Notes: generated by a model from the letters alone, not told the origin. Shown: positions 1 through 11,883, counted from the first letter of the stretch. The stretch: 64,000 nt of DNA from WTGU01 sp965242855 (GCA_965242855.1 OZ251509.1:3100001-3164000), one strand, 5' to 3'. Made by a program: numbers and translations.

Positions 1-1272
1 CAGCAGCTCTACGAGTACCAGAACGCCGGCTTCACCACCGTGATCGGCGGCGGCTCGGGGCCCAAGACCGTCGGCATCGAGTGCCCGGGCGTCTTCAACA
101 TCCAGCGGATGCTGGAGGCGATGGCGGACGTGCCGCTGAATTTCGGCAATTTCGGCAAGGGCAACGCCGCGACGCGGGGGGCGCTCGTCGAGCAGATCCT
201 CGCCGGGGCCACGGGCCTGAAGATCCACGAGGACTGGTCGTCCTCGCCGGCCGCCATCGAAACCACCATGGAGCTCGCCGACGAGTTCGACTTCCAGGTC
301 CAGATCCATGCCGATACGTTGAACGAGACCGGCTATTACGAGGATACGATCGCGGCGATCAACGGCCGCGTCATGCACATCTACCACTGCGAAGGCGCCG
401 GCGGCGGCAACGCGCCGGACATGATGCGGGTCTGTGGCGAGCCGAACCTCCTGCCGAGCTCGACCAATCCGACCAACCCGTTCTCGATCAACACGTACGA
501 CGAAGAAATCGACATGTTGATCACCTGCCACAACCTGAACAAGAACGTGCCGACGGACATCGCCTTCATCCAGGGCCGCGCCCGCGCCGAGACCATGCGC
601 GCCGAGGACGTGCTGCACGACATGGGCGCGATCAGCATGATCGGATCGGACAGCCAGGGAGTCGGCCGGGCGGCGGAGAGCGCGCAACGCTCGTTCCAGC
701 TCGCGGCCGTGAACAAGGTCCGCTTCGGCAGGCTCCCGGAGGACGGCGCGGGCAACGATAATTTCCGTATCAAGCGCTATCTCGCCAAGGTCACGATCAA
801 CCCCGCCATCTGCTTCGGCGTGGATTCCTATGTGGGCTCCATCACGCCCGGCAAGCTCGCGGACCTCGTCTTCTGGCGGCCGGAATTCTTCATCGCCAAG
901 CCCGAGGTCACCCTCAAGGGCGGCTTCATCTCGCACTCGGTGATGGGCGATCCGGCGGGGTCGCTGATGACCGGCCAGCCGCTCAAATACCGGCCGCAAT
1001 ACGGCTCCCTCGGCGTCAACCCGCGGCGGACCAGTTACTCCTTCGTGACCAGGGCGGCGCTCGACAACGGCCTCGAGGACAAGCTGGAGACCCAGCGGCT
1101 GAAGCCCGTCAAGCGCTGCCGCACGATCTCCAAGCGGGACATGATCCACAACGACGCGCTGCCCGACATCGAGATCGATCCCGAGACCTACAACGTCTAT
1201 GTCGATGGCGAGCGCGTCACGGTGCAGCCGGCGAAGACGCTGCCGCTGACGCAGCTCTTCTACTTCCGCTAG
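1..1272 (+). CDS. ureC: Urease subunit alpha, 5' partial
   Basis: Catalytic subunit of the nickel urease, which hydrolyses urea to ammonia and carbamate. The reading frame is open from base 1, so the N-terminal part lies outside the window; 423 residues are present against about 570 in the family. The nickel-bridging Lys and its neighbouring His are in GLKIHEDW (codon 220-222), further ligands in QIHADTLNE and YHCEGAGGG, and the Asp ligand in IGSDSQG. The flap keeps Cys-His (TCHNL) and the Arg in QGRAR. Compared with Klebsiella urease, GGGHAPD is GGGNAPD and CHHLD is CHNLN, so this is a divergent form although all metal ligands are kept. It is followed by ureE, ureF, ureG and ureD. The family call is certain; activity is inferred. 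Confidence 0.95.
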   Translation, partial: QQLYEYQNAGFTTVIGGGSGPKTVGIECPGVFNIQRMLEAMADVPLNFGNFGKGNAATRGALVEQILAGATGLKIHEDWSSSPAAIETTMELADEFDFQVQIHADTLNETGYYEDTIAAINGRVMHIYHCEGAGGGNAPDMMRVCGEPNLLPSSTNPTNPFSINTYDEEIDMLITCHNLNKNVPTDIAFIQGRARAETMRAEDVLHDMGAISMIGSDSQGVGRAAESAQRSFQLAAVNKVRFGRLPEDGAGNDNFRIKRYLAKVTINPAICFGVDSYVGSITPGKLADLVFWRPEFFIAKPEVTLKGGFISHSVMGDPAGSLMTGQPLKYRPQYGSLGVNPRRTSYSFVTRAALDNGLEDKLETQRLKPVKRCRTISKRDMIHNDALPDIEIDPETYNVYVDGERVTVQPAKTLPLTQLFYFR

Positions 1273-1299
1273 GCGCGGCCTCGCCGGGGCGTCGCGCCC

Positions 1300-1761
1300 A
1301 TGGCGGTGGTCACGGCGATCCTCGGCACGGTCGAGACGCTGCGCGACAGGATCACGGCAGAGGATCCGATCCTGCTGACGTCGGAGGAACGCGCCAGCGC
1401 CCACTTGGCCGGGCGCTCCCGCGGCGGGCGGCGCGTGCGCATCTCGCTCCCCCGCGGCAGCGAGCTCGCCGACGGCGACGTGCTGGCGATCGACGGGGGG
1501 ACGGCGCTGGTGGTGCGGGCCGCGCCCGAGGCGCTTTACTTCATCAGCCCCGGCGACGCCCGGGGCTGGGGCGTCGCCGGCTATCAGCTCGGCAACCTGC
1601 ATCGGCCGGTCCGCTTCATGGACGAGGGCATGTTGACGCCGGCCGATCCCATGGTGGCGGATCTGCTCGGCCGCCTCGGAATCGCCTTCGAAGCGCGGAC
1701 CATGCCGTTCGTCGGCCGGCGCTACGGTGCCCACGGCGCCCATCATCGCCATGACCCCTGA
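1300..1761 (+). CDS. ureE: Urease accessory protein UreE (nickel chaperone)
   Basis: Nickel metallochaperone that delivers Ni(II) to the UreDFG-urease assembly complex in the cytoplasm. The 153-residue product has the N-terminal peptide-binding-like half (residues 1 to about 75) and the C-terminal metal-binding half with GNLHRPV, the conserved nickel-binding His. It ends in a short His-rich tail, GAHGAHHRHDP, a modest version of the long polyHis tails of some UreE proteins. It starts 27 bases after ureC and its end overlaps the ureF start by 11 bases, so it belongs to the urease operon. Confidence 0.92.
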   Translation: MAVVTAILGTVETLRDRITAEDPILLTSEERASAHLAGRSRGGRRVRISLPRGSELADGDVLAIDGGTALVVRAAPEALYFISPGDARGWGVAGYQLGNLHRPVRFMDEGMLTPADPMVADLLGRLGIAFEARTMPFVGRRYGAHGAHHRHDP

Positions 1762-2449
1762 CGGCGCGGCGCGGCTCCTGTACCTGCTGCAGGTCGCGAA
1801 TGCGTCGTTTCCCACCGGCGCGTTCAACCATTCCTACGGCTTCGAGACCTGGATCGACGGCGGCGTCCTCCACGACGCGGCAGGTTTCGACCGCGCCTGC
1901 CGGGACTGGCTCCGCCATGGCGTCGCGTGCGCCGACGGCGCCGCGGTCGCGCATGCCTGCCGATACGCCGCGGCGGGCCGGGTCGACGCGCTCGTCACGC
2001 TCGACCGAACGGTCGGCGCCCTCAAGCTGAGTCGGGAATCGCGCGAGGCGTCCTTCAAGACGGGCCGGGCGCTGCTCGGCGCGCTGCGCGCGGTCTTTTC
2101 CCCGGGTTCCCTGGGGCCGCTTGCCGCGGCGATCGGCGACGGGCGCTGCGAAGGCCACCAGGCCGTCGTCTTCGGCGCGGCGGCGAAGGCGCAAGGCCTC
2201 GGCGAGCGGGACTCGGTCCTCGTCTTCCTCCAGACCGCCCTCTCCAACCTGGTGAGCGTCGGCGTGCGGCTGATCCCGCTCGGCCAGATCGAGGGGCAGC
2301 GGATCGTCCGGAACGCCTGGCCGCTGCTGACGGACGCCGCGGCGGCGGCATGCGCGACGGGGATCGACGATCTCGGCAGCGCGACCGCCGGCCTCGACAT
2401 CGCCAGCATGGCGCATGAGCGCCTGCGCACGCGGCTCTGCATGTCGTGA
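1751..2449 (+). CDS. ureF: Urease accessory protein UreF
   Basis: UreF joins UreD and UreG in the complex that activates the urease nickel centre and is thought to gate GTP-dependent nickel insertion. The product, 232 residues from the ATG at 1751, is the usual length. It opens with the typical LLQVANASFPTGAFNHSYG motif and is largely helical and Ala/Leu-rich. A GTG eight codons upstream (1727) would lengthen it inside ureE; the ATG fits the family N-terminus better. It overlaps ureE by 11 bases and ends 36 bases before ureG. Confidence 0.92.
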   Translation: MTPDGAARLLYLLQVANASFPTGAFNHSYGFETWIDGGVLHDAAGFDRACRDWLRHGVACADGAAVAHACRYAAAGRVDALVTLDRTVGALKLSRESREASFKTGRALLGALRAVFSPGSLGPLAAAIGDGRCEGHQAVVFGAAAKAQGLGERDSVLVFLQTALSNLVSVGVRLIPLGQIEGQRIVRNAWPLLTDAAAAACATGIDDLGSATAGLDIASMAHERLRTRLCMS

Positions 2450-2485
2450 TAGGATGGCCGGAACCGGAGCCAGGGAGTCTTCCGA

Positions 2486-3130
2486 ATGCGCAAACCGGTA
2501 AGAATCGGAATCGGCGGGCCGGTCGGCTCCGGCAAGACCGCGCTCCTGGTGGCGCTCTGCCGCGAGATGGGAAGCGCCTATTCCCTCGCGGCGATCACCA
2601 ACGACATCTACACCAAGGAAGACGCGGAGTTCGTGGTCAGGAGCGGGGCCATCGCGCCGGAGCGCGTCGCCGGCGTCGAGACGGGAGGATGCCCGCACAC
2701 CGCGATCCGGGAGGACGTCTCGATGAACGCCCACGCCATCGCGGAGATGGCGGGCCTTTATCCCGATCTCGACATCGTGTTCGTGGAGAGCGGCGGCGAC
2801 AATCTCGCGGCGACGTTCAGCCCCGAGCTGGTGGACAGCTACATCTACGTGATCGACGTCGCCGAAGGCGACAAGATCCCGCGCAAGGGAGGGCCGGGCA
2901 TCACCAAGTCGCCCCTCCTCGTCATCAACAAGATCGACCTCGCGCCGTTCGTCGGCGCTGACCTGGGCGTCATGGAGCGCGATTCGAGAAAGATGCGCGG
3001 CGCCCGGCCGTTCATCCTCACGAACATGCGCGCGGGCGAGGGCTTGGCGGCGGTGGTCGATTGGATCAAGCGCGACGTTCTGTTGCTGGAAGGGCATGGC
3101 GAATCCGGGCACCGCGCCGGCGCAGCCTGA
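2486..3130 (+). CDS. ureG: Urease accessory GTPase UreG
   Basis: SIMIBI-class GTPase that powers nickel delivery to apo-urease. The 214-residue product has the P-loop GPVGSGKT at residues 11-18, the metal-binding Cys-Pro-His (GGCPHTAIRED), the ESGGDNLAATFSPEL segment and the guanine-specificity motif NKIDL. The start is set by ATG with CAGGGAG about 8 bases upstream. The end overlaps ureD by 35 bases, indicating translational coupling. Confidence 0.96.
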   Translation: MRKPVRIGIGGPVGSGKTALLVALCREMGSAYSLAAITNDIYTKEDAEFVVRSGAIAPERVAGVETGGCPHTAIREDVSMNAHAIAEMAGLYPDLDIVFVESGGDNLAATFSPELVDSYIYVIDVAEGDKIPRKGGPGITKSPLLVINKIDLAPFVGADLGVMERDSRKMRGARPFILTNMRAGEGLAAVVDWIKRDVLLLEGHGESGHRAGAA

Positions 3131-3968
3131 CCCCGCCTGGATCGTCGGCAAACACGCCTTGATGAACGTGCGCGCGTGCGCGCGCAACGGGCGCACGGAG
3201 ATCGATCCGCTGCGCTGGCGCATCCCCTTCCAGTGGCAGGGCTATCACTACCAGGATCACGACGACGAGCCGTTCATGCTGATCGTCAACAGCGGCGGCG
3301 GCTTCGTCGAAGGCGACGCCGCGCGTTTCCACGCCGTGCTCGATCCCGGCACCCGCGCGCTCTTCACGACCACCGCATCGAGCAAATTCTACAAATGCCC
3401 GGGCGGCGACGTGTCGCGCGAGATCGTGGACCTCCACGTCGGCGCCGAAGCGCTTCTGGAATTCTGCCCCGACGAGGCGATCCCCTACGCGCGGAGCCGG
3501 GTCCATCGGACGACCCGAATCGCGATGGCGCCCTCATCCCGCCTGTTCGCCACCGACATGATCTCGGCCGGCCGGGTCCACTACGGCGATGGCGAGATCT
3601 TCGCGTTCGACCATCTGGTTTCCGAGTTCCGTATCACCATCGAGGGGCGCCCCGTCGCGCTCGACCGGCTGGTCGCGACGGCGCCCGAGACCATCGCCGC
3701 GTTGGACAGGCTGTGGCGCAGGCGCCGGCACATGGCGACGGTCTTCGCGCACGCACCCGACCTTCCGTCCGGCGCCGAGGATGGCGTTCACGATGCCGTA
3801 GCGGGCGTCGAGGGCACGGACGCGGGCGTCACCCGGTTGGGCGACCTGGTGATCGCCCGCATCCTGAGCGGCGAGACGTGGCAGGCCCACGAGGCCATTT
3901 TCAAAACGTGGGAAGCGCTCCGCCCGGCGGTCGCCGGCAAGCCGGCCCGTCCGATCCGCAAGTGCTGA
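3096..3968 (+). CDS. ureD: Urease accessory protein UreD (UreH)
   Basis: Scaffold protein of the UreDFG activation complex and a proposed nickel conduit into urease. The 290-residue product has the UreD features NSGGGFVEGDAA, the Thr-rich FTTTASSKFYKC stretch and FCPDEAIPYARSR. The gene starts inside ureG (35-base overlap). Having ureD last, after ureG, differs from the common alphaproteobacterial ureDABCEFG order and resembles the Brucella ure2-type and Helicobacter (ureH) arrangements. About 118 bases of non-coding DNA separate it from secA. Confidence 0.9.
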   Translation: MANPGTAPAQPDPAWIVGKHALMNVRACARNGRTEIDPLRWRIPFQWQGYHYQDHDDEPFMLIVNSGGGFVEGDAARFHAVLDPGTRALFTTTASSKFYKCPGGDVSREIVDLHVGAEALLEFCPDEAIPYARSRVHRTTRIAMAPSSRLFATDMISAGRVHYGDGEIFAFDHLVSEFRITIEGRPVALDRLVATAPETIAALDRLWRRRRHMATVFAHAPDLPSGAEDGVHDAVAGVEGTDAGVTRLGDLVIARILSGETWQAHEAIFKTWEALRPAVAGKPARPIRKC

Positions 3969-4004
3969 GGCGGCGCTCGGGCCCGCGCGCGGCTCCCGGC
4001 GTCG

Positions 4005-4033
4005 TTGACAGGGTAGGGGCGCTCGCTTATCTG
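4005..4033 (+). promoter_or_regulatory. Putative housekeeping-sigma promoter for secA
   Basis: TTGACA at 4005-4010 is a perfect -35 box. After exactly 17 bases comes TATCTG (4028-4033), a weak -10 that matches the first three consensus positions. It lies about 52 bases before the secA ATG, in the only non-coding gap between ureD and secA. Seen by eye, not tested. Confidence 0.55.
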
Positions 4034-4085
4034 TCCGGCGGCGGTCGCCGATCCCGAAGCGACCGTGGAGTGTCGAGATTCCGCC

Positions 4086-6878
<2,793 letters not shown>

Positions 6879-7056
6879 CCGCCCGGGCGCGCCCTTCCTT
6901 CCGACGTGTCTCCGCCCCGGTGGACTCGGGCGATCGAATACGCCTAGACTTCGGTCGGGGTTGGCCCGCCGCCGGGAGCCCCGACAACGATAACGACCAA
7001 AGCACCGCCCCCGGCGCGCGACGGGCCGATGAAGCGGTGTCCAGGGAGGGAAGGCG

Positions 7057-8259
7057 ATGCGTGGAAAAACCCTGTTGGTGGGCGCAAGCGCGCTGATCGC
7101 GGCGCTCGGTCTGGCGGCGCCGGGTCACGGCGCGGACGACGATATCATCATCGGTTTCGCGATTGCCCAGAGCGGATGGATGAACGCCTATGACGGGCCG
7201 CCGTCGAAATCCGCGTTGATGGCGATCGACGAGATCAACGCCGCCGGCGGCGTTCTCGGCGGCCGCGAATTCTCCGCCACCTTCTCCGACACCAAGTCGG
7301 AGGCCGCCGAAGGGGCGCGGGCCGGGCAGGAGGTGATCGGCAACGGCGCCGATTTCATGATCGTCTCCTGCGACTACGACATGGGCGCGGCGGCCGCGAC
7401 CGTCGCCAACGACAACGGGATGGTCGTTTTCTCGCTCTGCGCCTCCGACGCCAAGATGGGCGTCCAGGGGATCGGCCCCTACGCCTTCACCATGTCCAAC
7501 TCGTCGCTCACCAGCGGCGCGGTGATCGCCGAATGGGCGTGGAACAAGAAAGGCTGGCGCACCGCCTACACCATGCTCGACACCTCGATCGAGTACGACA
7601 AGGCGATCTGCGCCGGCTTCAAGACCCGCTTCGAGAAGCTCGGCGGCGCCATCCTGGGCGAGGACACGTTCAAGCAGGACGACGCTTCCATCGCCTCGCA
7701 GATCACCCGCTTCAAGCAGGTGACGGCGGAGAAGGGAGACGCCGACCTGTTGCACGTCTGCTCCTATGGCGCCGGCGCGGTCGGCGCCATCCGCCAGATT
7801 CGCGCGGCCGGCATCGACACGCCGATCTCGGGCGGCGATTCCATGGACGGCGACTACTGGACGGAAGGGATCGGCAAGCTCAACGACCATTACACCGGCA
7901 CCTACGGGTCGGTGTTCGGCGACGATCCCAGGCCCCGGGTCAACGAGTTCTTCGACCGCTACGAGGCCAGGAACGGCGAGCGGGTGTGCTGCTCGTTCGC
8001 GCTTTCGGGCTACAGCGTGGTGGAGGCGCTGGCCACCGCCATCGAGCGTGCGGGCACGATCGAGAGCGATGCCGTGCTGGCCGTGCTCAACGAGTTCGAC
8101 GAGGAGCCGTTGCTGGTCGGGCCGACGACCTTCACCGAAGATCTCCACATCAACCTCGAGCGGCCGCAGGCGATCATCGGGATCAGGGACGGCAAGGGTT
8201 ACTTCGTCGACCTGATCCAGCTGCCGGAGCCGCCGCCGCTTCAGCTCATCTTCAAGTAG
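7057..8259 (+). CDS. Periplasmic substrate-binding protein of a branched-chain amino acid/amide-type ABC transporter
   Basis: Type I periplasmic binding protein (Peripla_BP_6/LivJ-UrtA-FmdD group) of 400 residues. A signal peptide (MRGKTLLVGASALIAALGLA, cleavage near GHGA-DD) precedes two lobes typified by AIDEINAAGGVLGGREF, SCDYDMGAAAA and GYSVVEALATAIERAG. It starts with ATG after a GGGAGGGAAGG ribosome site and is the first gene of a complete transporter operon. The ligand cannot be read from sequence: branched-chain amino acids, urea and short amides are all transported by this family. Urease upstream and amidase-like genes downstream make a nitrogen-rich ligand attractive, but that is inference. 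Confidence 0.85.
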   Translation: MRGKTLLVGASALIAALGLAAPGHGADDDIIIGFAIAQSGWMNAYDGPPSKSALMAIDEINAAGGVLGGREFSATFSDTKSEAAEGARAGQEVIGNGADFMIVSCDYDMGAAAATVANDNGMVVFSLCASDAKMGVQGIGPYAFTMSNSSLTSGAVIAEWAWNKKGWRTAYTMLDTSIEYDKAICAGFKTRFEKLGGAILGEDTFKQDDASIASQITRFKQVTAEKGDADLLHVCSYGAGAVGAIRQIRAAGIDTPISGGDSMDGDYWTEGIGKLNDHYTGTYGSVFGDDPRPRVNEFFDRYEARNGERVCCSFALSGYSVVEALATAIERAGTIESDAVLAVLNEFDEEPLLVGPTTFTEDLHINLERPQAIIGIRDGKGYFVDLIQLPEPPPLQLIFK

Positions 8260-8320
8260 AGCGGACGGGCGGTCCGCGGTGCGGCGCATCGCGGGCCGCC
8301 GTCCCGTCCTCGCCGACGGC

Positions 8321-8335
8321 GCGGCCGGCGGCCGC
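8321..8335 (+). other. GC-rich stem-loop between binding-protein and permease genes
   Basis: GCGGCC, a GGC loop and GGCCGC form a perfect 6-bp hairpin in the 120-base gap after the binding-protein gene. There is no T-tract. Such stem-loops after binding-protein genes commonly stabilise the upstream mRNA or attenuate read-through, so that binding protein exceeds permease; that role here is inferred. Confidence 0.35.
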
Positions 8336-8379
8336 GGCCGAAGCCCGGGCGCCACCTCGCCGTCGCAAGGGTCTTCCCG

Positions 8380-9294
8380 GTGCAAGCGGTCGTCCAGAAC
8401 GTCATCGATGCCCTGAGCCTCGGGAGCCTGTTCGCCCTCACCTCCCTCGGGATCGGGCTCATCTTCGGCATCATGCGCCTGATCAACTTCGCCCACGGCG
8501 ACCTGATCATGATCGGCGCCTATGCGCTGATCGTGCCCTCCGCGGCGGTCGCGCCGCAGCTCTTCATCGGCGCCTGGCATCCGGCCGCCGTGGTCGCGGC
8601 GATCGTCGTCGTCGTCATCCTGTTCGCCGTAGCCTGCGAGCGGCTCGCCTTCCGGCCCTTGCGCCGGGCCGATCCGTCGGTGCTGCTGATCGCCTCCTTC
8701 GCGCTCAGCTTCTTCCTCCAGAATCTGGTGTTGCTGATCTACGAGGGCCGTCCGAAGGGCGTCGATCTGTGGCCGGTCCTGGTCGAGCCGTTCCTGCTCG
8801 GCGACATCCGCCTGCCGCGTCTGCAGCTGGTGATGATCGGCGCCACCGCCGCGCTGCTGGCGCTTCTGGTCCTGTTCCTGAAGCGCACGGCGATCGGGCG
8901 CCAGATGCGGGCGGCGTCGGAGGATTTCATGATGGCCCGCTTCCTGGGCGTCCGGGCCAACCGGGTGATCGCCGCGGCCTTCGCCATTTCCGGCCTTCTC
9001 GCGGCGGTCGTCTCGCTCCTCTTCGTGGTGCAGAACGGCGTGCTGAAATTCGACATGGGCGTGCCGCTGGTCCTCGCCGCCTTCGTCGGCACGGTCGTCG
9101 GCGGCATGGGCAGCCTGGTGGGCGCGGTGATCGGCGGCTTCGTGGTCGGCGTCGCGAGCGTCTTCTTCCAGATCGTCCTGCCGCTCGACATGCGGCTCAA
9201 CCGGGATGCCTGGGTGTACGGGCTGATCCTGGTAATCCTGCTGCTCCGGCCGGGCGGACTCGTGAAGGTGAAAGCGGTCGAGGAACGGATCTAG
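8380..9294 (+). CDS. ABC transporter permease, LivH family
   Basis: Inner-membrane permease of the branched-chain amino acid/amide transporter, 304 residues with about eight hydrophobic segments. The family hallmark LRLINFAHGD-like sequence (IMRLINFAHGDLIM) is near residue 30, and the EAA-like MRAASEDFMMARFLGVRANRV loop contacts the ATPase. GTG is the start codon. It ends two bases before the start of the fused permease-ATPase gene. Confidence 0.9.
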   Translation: MQAVVQNVIDALSLGSLFALTSLGIGLIFGIMRLINFAHGDLIMIGAYALIVPSAAVAPQLFIGAWHPAAVVAAIVVVVILFAVACERLAFRPLRRADPSVLLIASFALSFFLQNLVLLIYEGRPKGVDLWPVLVEPFLLGDIRLPRLQLVMIGATAALLALLVLFLKRTAIGRQMRAASEDFMMARFLGVRANRVIAAAFAISGLLAAVVSLLFVVQNGVLKFDMGVPLVLAAFVGTVVGGMGSLVGAVIGGFVVGVASVFFQIVLPLDMRLNRDAWVYGLILVILLLRPGGLVKVKAVEERI

Positions 9295-9296
9295 CC

Positions 9297-11090
9297 GTGT
9301 TCCGGGAGCGCCGCCCGCAGGCCGTCGGCCGCTATTTCTGGGAGCCCGCGTCCCTCGCCCTCGGGCTCCTTCTGCTCACCCTGGTCATCTGGGGAATCGG
9401 AGACAAGGTGATCGAGCGCACGCTCACGGTCGCCTTGATCAACACCGTCATGGTGATCGGCCTTTACATCTTCATCGGCAATTCCGGCGTGCTCGCGTTC
9501 GGCCACATGGCCTTCGCCCTGATCGGCGCCTACGCCGTCGCCTGGTTCACCATGAGCCCGTTCAAGAAGAGCTTCGCCCTGGACCTCCCGGCGTTCCTCG
9601 CCGAGAACACGCTGCCGCTGCTGCCCTCCGCGATCGTCTCGGCGCTGCTGGCCGCCATCGTCGCGCTCGTCGTCGGCATCCCGCTCATGCGCCTGAGCGG
9701 CATCGCCGCGAGCATCGGCACCTTCGCCGTGCTGATGATCTTCTACACGCTCTATTCCAACTGGGATTCATGGACCTTCGGCGCGAGCACCCTGGTCGGC
9801 GTCCCGATCTACGTGAACTTCTGGGTCGCCCTCGCCTGGGCGGTGGTCGCGCTGCTGGCCGCCACGATCTACCAGAAGTCCCGCTTCGGTCTGGCGCTCC
9901 GCGCCTCGCGCGAGAACGAGGCGGCGGCGCGCGCCGTCGGCATCGACGTGCCTGCGCAGCGCCTGATCGCCTTCGTCCTGAGCGGGTTCTTCATGGGGCT
10001 CGGGGGCGTCCTCCAGGCCCATTACGTGGGCTCCATCGTGGTGCGCGGCTTCTGGCTCGGGCCGACCTTCGTCGCCCTCGCGATGCTGATGATCGGCGGC
10101 CAGCGGAGCCTGACCGGCGCCGTGACCGGCGTCATCGTCGTCTCGGCGTTGCAGGAGGCCCTGCGCCAGATCGAAGGGGTCATCGCGCTGTTCGGCCTGA
10201 GCCAACTCGTCATCGCCCTCCTGATGCTGATCATCCTGATCGTCCGGCCGGACGGTCTCGCGAAGGGGAGGGAGATCCCGTGGCCGTTCGGCCGGCGCGC
10301 GGACTCGCCGTCGCTCCCGGCCGGGCCGGCCGTCGCGGCAGCGGGCGGCGACAGGGACGAGCAGCTGGAAGCGCGCGGCGTCTCGGTCAATTTCGAGGGC
10401 ATCGCCGCGATCGACGGGGTCACGCTGTCCCTGGGCCGCCGCGAAATCTTCGGCCTCATCGGGCCGAACGGCGCAGGCAAGACCACCATGGTCAACGTCC
10501 TGACCGGATTCCAGACGCCCACCCAGGGGACCGTCACGCTGGGCGGCATCGACGTCACCGGCTGGCCGCCGCACAGGATCGGGCGCAAGGGCCTGGCGCG
10601 GACCTTCCAGGCCGTGCGCCTCTACCCGGACATGACGGTGAGCGAGAACCTGGAGGCCGCCGCCGTCGGCACCGGCCTGAGTCGTCTCGAGGCCGCCCGG
10701 CGGGCGCGGGCCATCCTCGAATGGATGCGCTTCGCGGGGAAGGCCCACCGCCACGCCGACACCCTGCCCTACGGCGACGAGCGCCGGGTCGGCATCGGGC
10801 GCGCCCTCGCCATGGCGCCGCGCTTCGTCCTGCTGGACGAGCCCGCCGCCGGCATGAGCGACGCCGAGTGCGACGACCTGATGGCGCTGATCTCCCGAAT
10901 CCCTCGGGATTTCGGCTGCGGGGTGCTGCTGATCGAGCACAACATGCGGGTCGTCATGGGGGTCTGCGATCGCATCCACGTGATCGACAGCGGGCGGACC
11001 ATCGGCGAGGGAACGCCGCGCGAAATCCAGGCCGACCCGGCGGTGATCCGCGCCTATCTCGGATCGCGATCGGAGCGGGACGATGCTTGA
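9297..11090 (+). CDS. Fused ABC permease-ATPase (LivM-LivG type)
   Basis: One 597-residue protein carries both a LivM-type permease (residues 1 to about 330) and a LivG-type ATPase (about 360 to 597), joined by a Pro/Ala/Gly linker. The permease part has FIGNSGVLAFGHMAF and RENEAAARAVGID. The ATPase has Walker A GPNGAGKTT, a signature region reading LPYGDERRVGIGRALA, a degenerate form of LSGGQ, Walker B FVLLDEPAAG and the switch His in LIEHNM. The GTG at 9297 is chosen because it follows the livH-type stop directly. The end overlaps the next ATPase gene by 8 bases. Confidence 0.88.
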   Translation: MFRERRPQAVGRYFWEPASLALGLLLLTLVIWGIGDKVIERTLTVALINTVMVIGLYIFIGNSGVLAFGHMAFALIGAYAVAWFTMSPFKKSFALDLPAFLAENTLPLLPSAIVSALLAAIVALVVGIPLMRLSGIAASIGTFAVLMIFYTLYSNWDSWTFGASTLVGVPIYVNFWVALAWAVVALLAATIYQKSRFGLALRASRENEAAARAVGIDVPAQRLIAFVLSGFFMGLGGVLQAHYVGSIVVRGFWLGPTFVALAMLMIGGQRSLTGAVTGVIVVSALQEALRQIEGVIALFGLSQLVIALLMLIILIVRPDGLAKGREIPWPFGRRADSPSLPAGPAVAAAGGDRDEQLEARGVSVNFEGIAAIDGVTLSLGRREIFGLIGPNGAGKTTMVNVLTGFQTPTQGTVTLGGIDVTGWPPHRIGRKGLARTFQAVRLYPDMTVSENLEAAAVGTGLSRLEAARRARAILEWMRFAGKAHRHADTLPYGDERRVGIGRALAMAPRFVLLDEPAAGMSDAECDDLMALISRIPRDFGCGVLLIEHNMRVVMGVCDRIHVIDSGRTIGEGTPREIQADPAVIRAYLGSRSERDDA

Positions 11091-11817
11091 GGTGGACGAC
11101 GTCAGCGTCAGCTACGGGCGCATTCCGGCCGTTCGCGGCGTGAGCCTTCATGTGAACGAGGGGGAGATCGTCACCCTGGTCGGGCCGAACGGCGCCGGCA
11201 AATCGACGACGCTCATGACGATCGCGGGCGCGCTCACGCCGACCGGCGGCGCCGTCCGCCTCGCCGGCGCGTCGATCGTCGGCAAGGGGCCGGAGAACAT
11301 CGCCCGGCTCGGCGTCTCCTTCGTGCCCGAGGGGCGCCACGTCTTCACCCGCCTCACCGTCGAGGAGAACATCCGCCTGGGTACGGACATGCGGTCCGAC
11401 AAGCGGCAGGTCGAGCGGGATTTCGAGCGCGTGCTGTCCTATTTCCCGTTCCTCCGCGAGCGCCTGTCGACCCCCGGCGGCAAGCTCTCCGGCGGCGAGC
11501 AGCAACAGCTCGTCATCGCCCGCGCGTTGATGACGGCACCCAAGATCATCCTGGTGGACGAGCCGTCCCTGGGCCTCGGGCCGATCATCGTGGATCGGGT
11601 CTACGGCATCCTCCAGGCCCTGCGCGAGGCGGGCAACACGCTGCTGGTGGTGGAGCAAAGCACCCACCGCGCCCTCGAGAACGCCGACCGCGTCTACGTT
11701 CTGCGCAGCGGACGGATCGAACTGTCGGGCCGCAGCGAAGACCTCACCGACGCGCAGCTCGAGCACGCCTATTTCGGTTTTGCAGGCGCCCCATCGCGCG
11801 AAGACGCGCATTTCTGA
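11083..11817 (+). CDS. ABC transporter ATP-binding protein, LivF family
   Basis: Second ATPase of the transporter, 244 residues. Walker A is GPNGAGKST, the signature is LSGGEQQQLVIARAL, Walker B is IILVDEPSLGL, and the switch His is replaced by Gln in VVEQSTHRAL, as is usual for LivF. Its start overlaps the fused permease-ATPase stop. It completes the transporter: one binding protein, two permease units and two ATPase units. Confidence 0.92.
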   Translation: MLEVDDVSVSYGRIPAVRGVSLHVNEGEIVTLVGPNGAGKSTTLMTIAGALTPTGGAVRLAGASIVGKGPENIARLGVSFVPEGRHVFTRLTVEENIRLGTDMRSDKRQVERDFERVLSYFPFLRERLSTPGGKLSGGEQQQLVIARALMTAPKIILVDEPSLGLGPIIVDRVYGILQALREAGNTLLVVEQSTHRALENADRVYVLRSGRIELSGRSEDLTDAQLEHAYFGFAGAPSREDAHF

Positions 11818-11867
11818 ACGATCGCAGGCGGTCCCGCATTACCGGCTTCCCTCCGGGTTGTCCGACT

Positions 11868-11883
11868 GCGGCTTCGCAGCCGC
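11868..11883 (+). terminator. Possible terminator hairpin after the ABC transporter operon
   Basis: GCGGCT-TCGC-AGCCGC makes a 6-bp stem with a four-base loop about 50 bases past the last transporter gene. No run of T follows, so an intrinsic terminator is not proven. The rest of the 275-base gap (11818-12092) shows no gene. Confidence 0.3.

Noticed and set aside
7533..9296. Possible 1185-residue fusion beginning inside the binding-protein gene
   Set aside because: Upstream of 9297 this frame is only a shadow of the binding protein and first permease. Recognisable permease sequence begins at the GTG at 9297.
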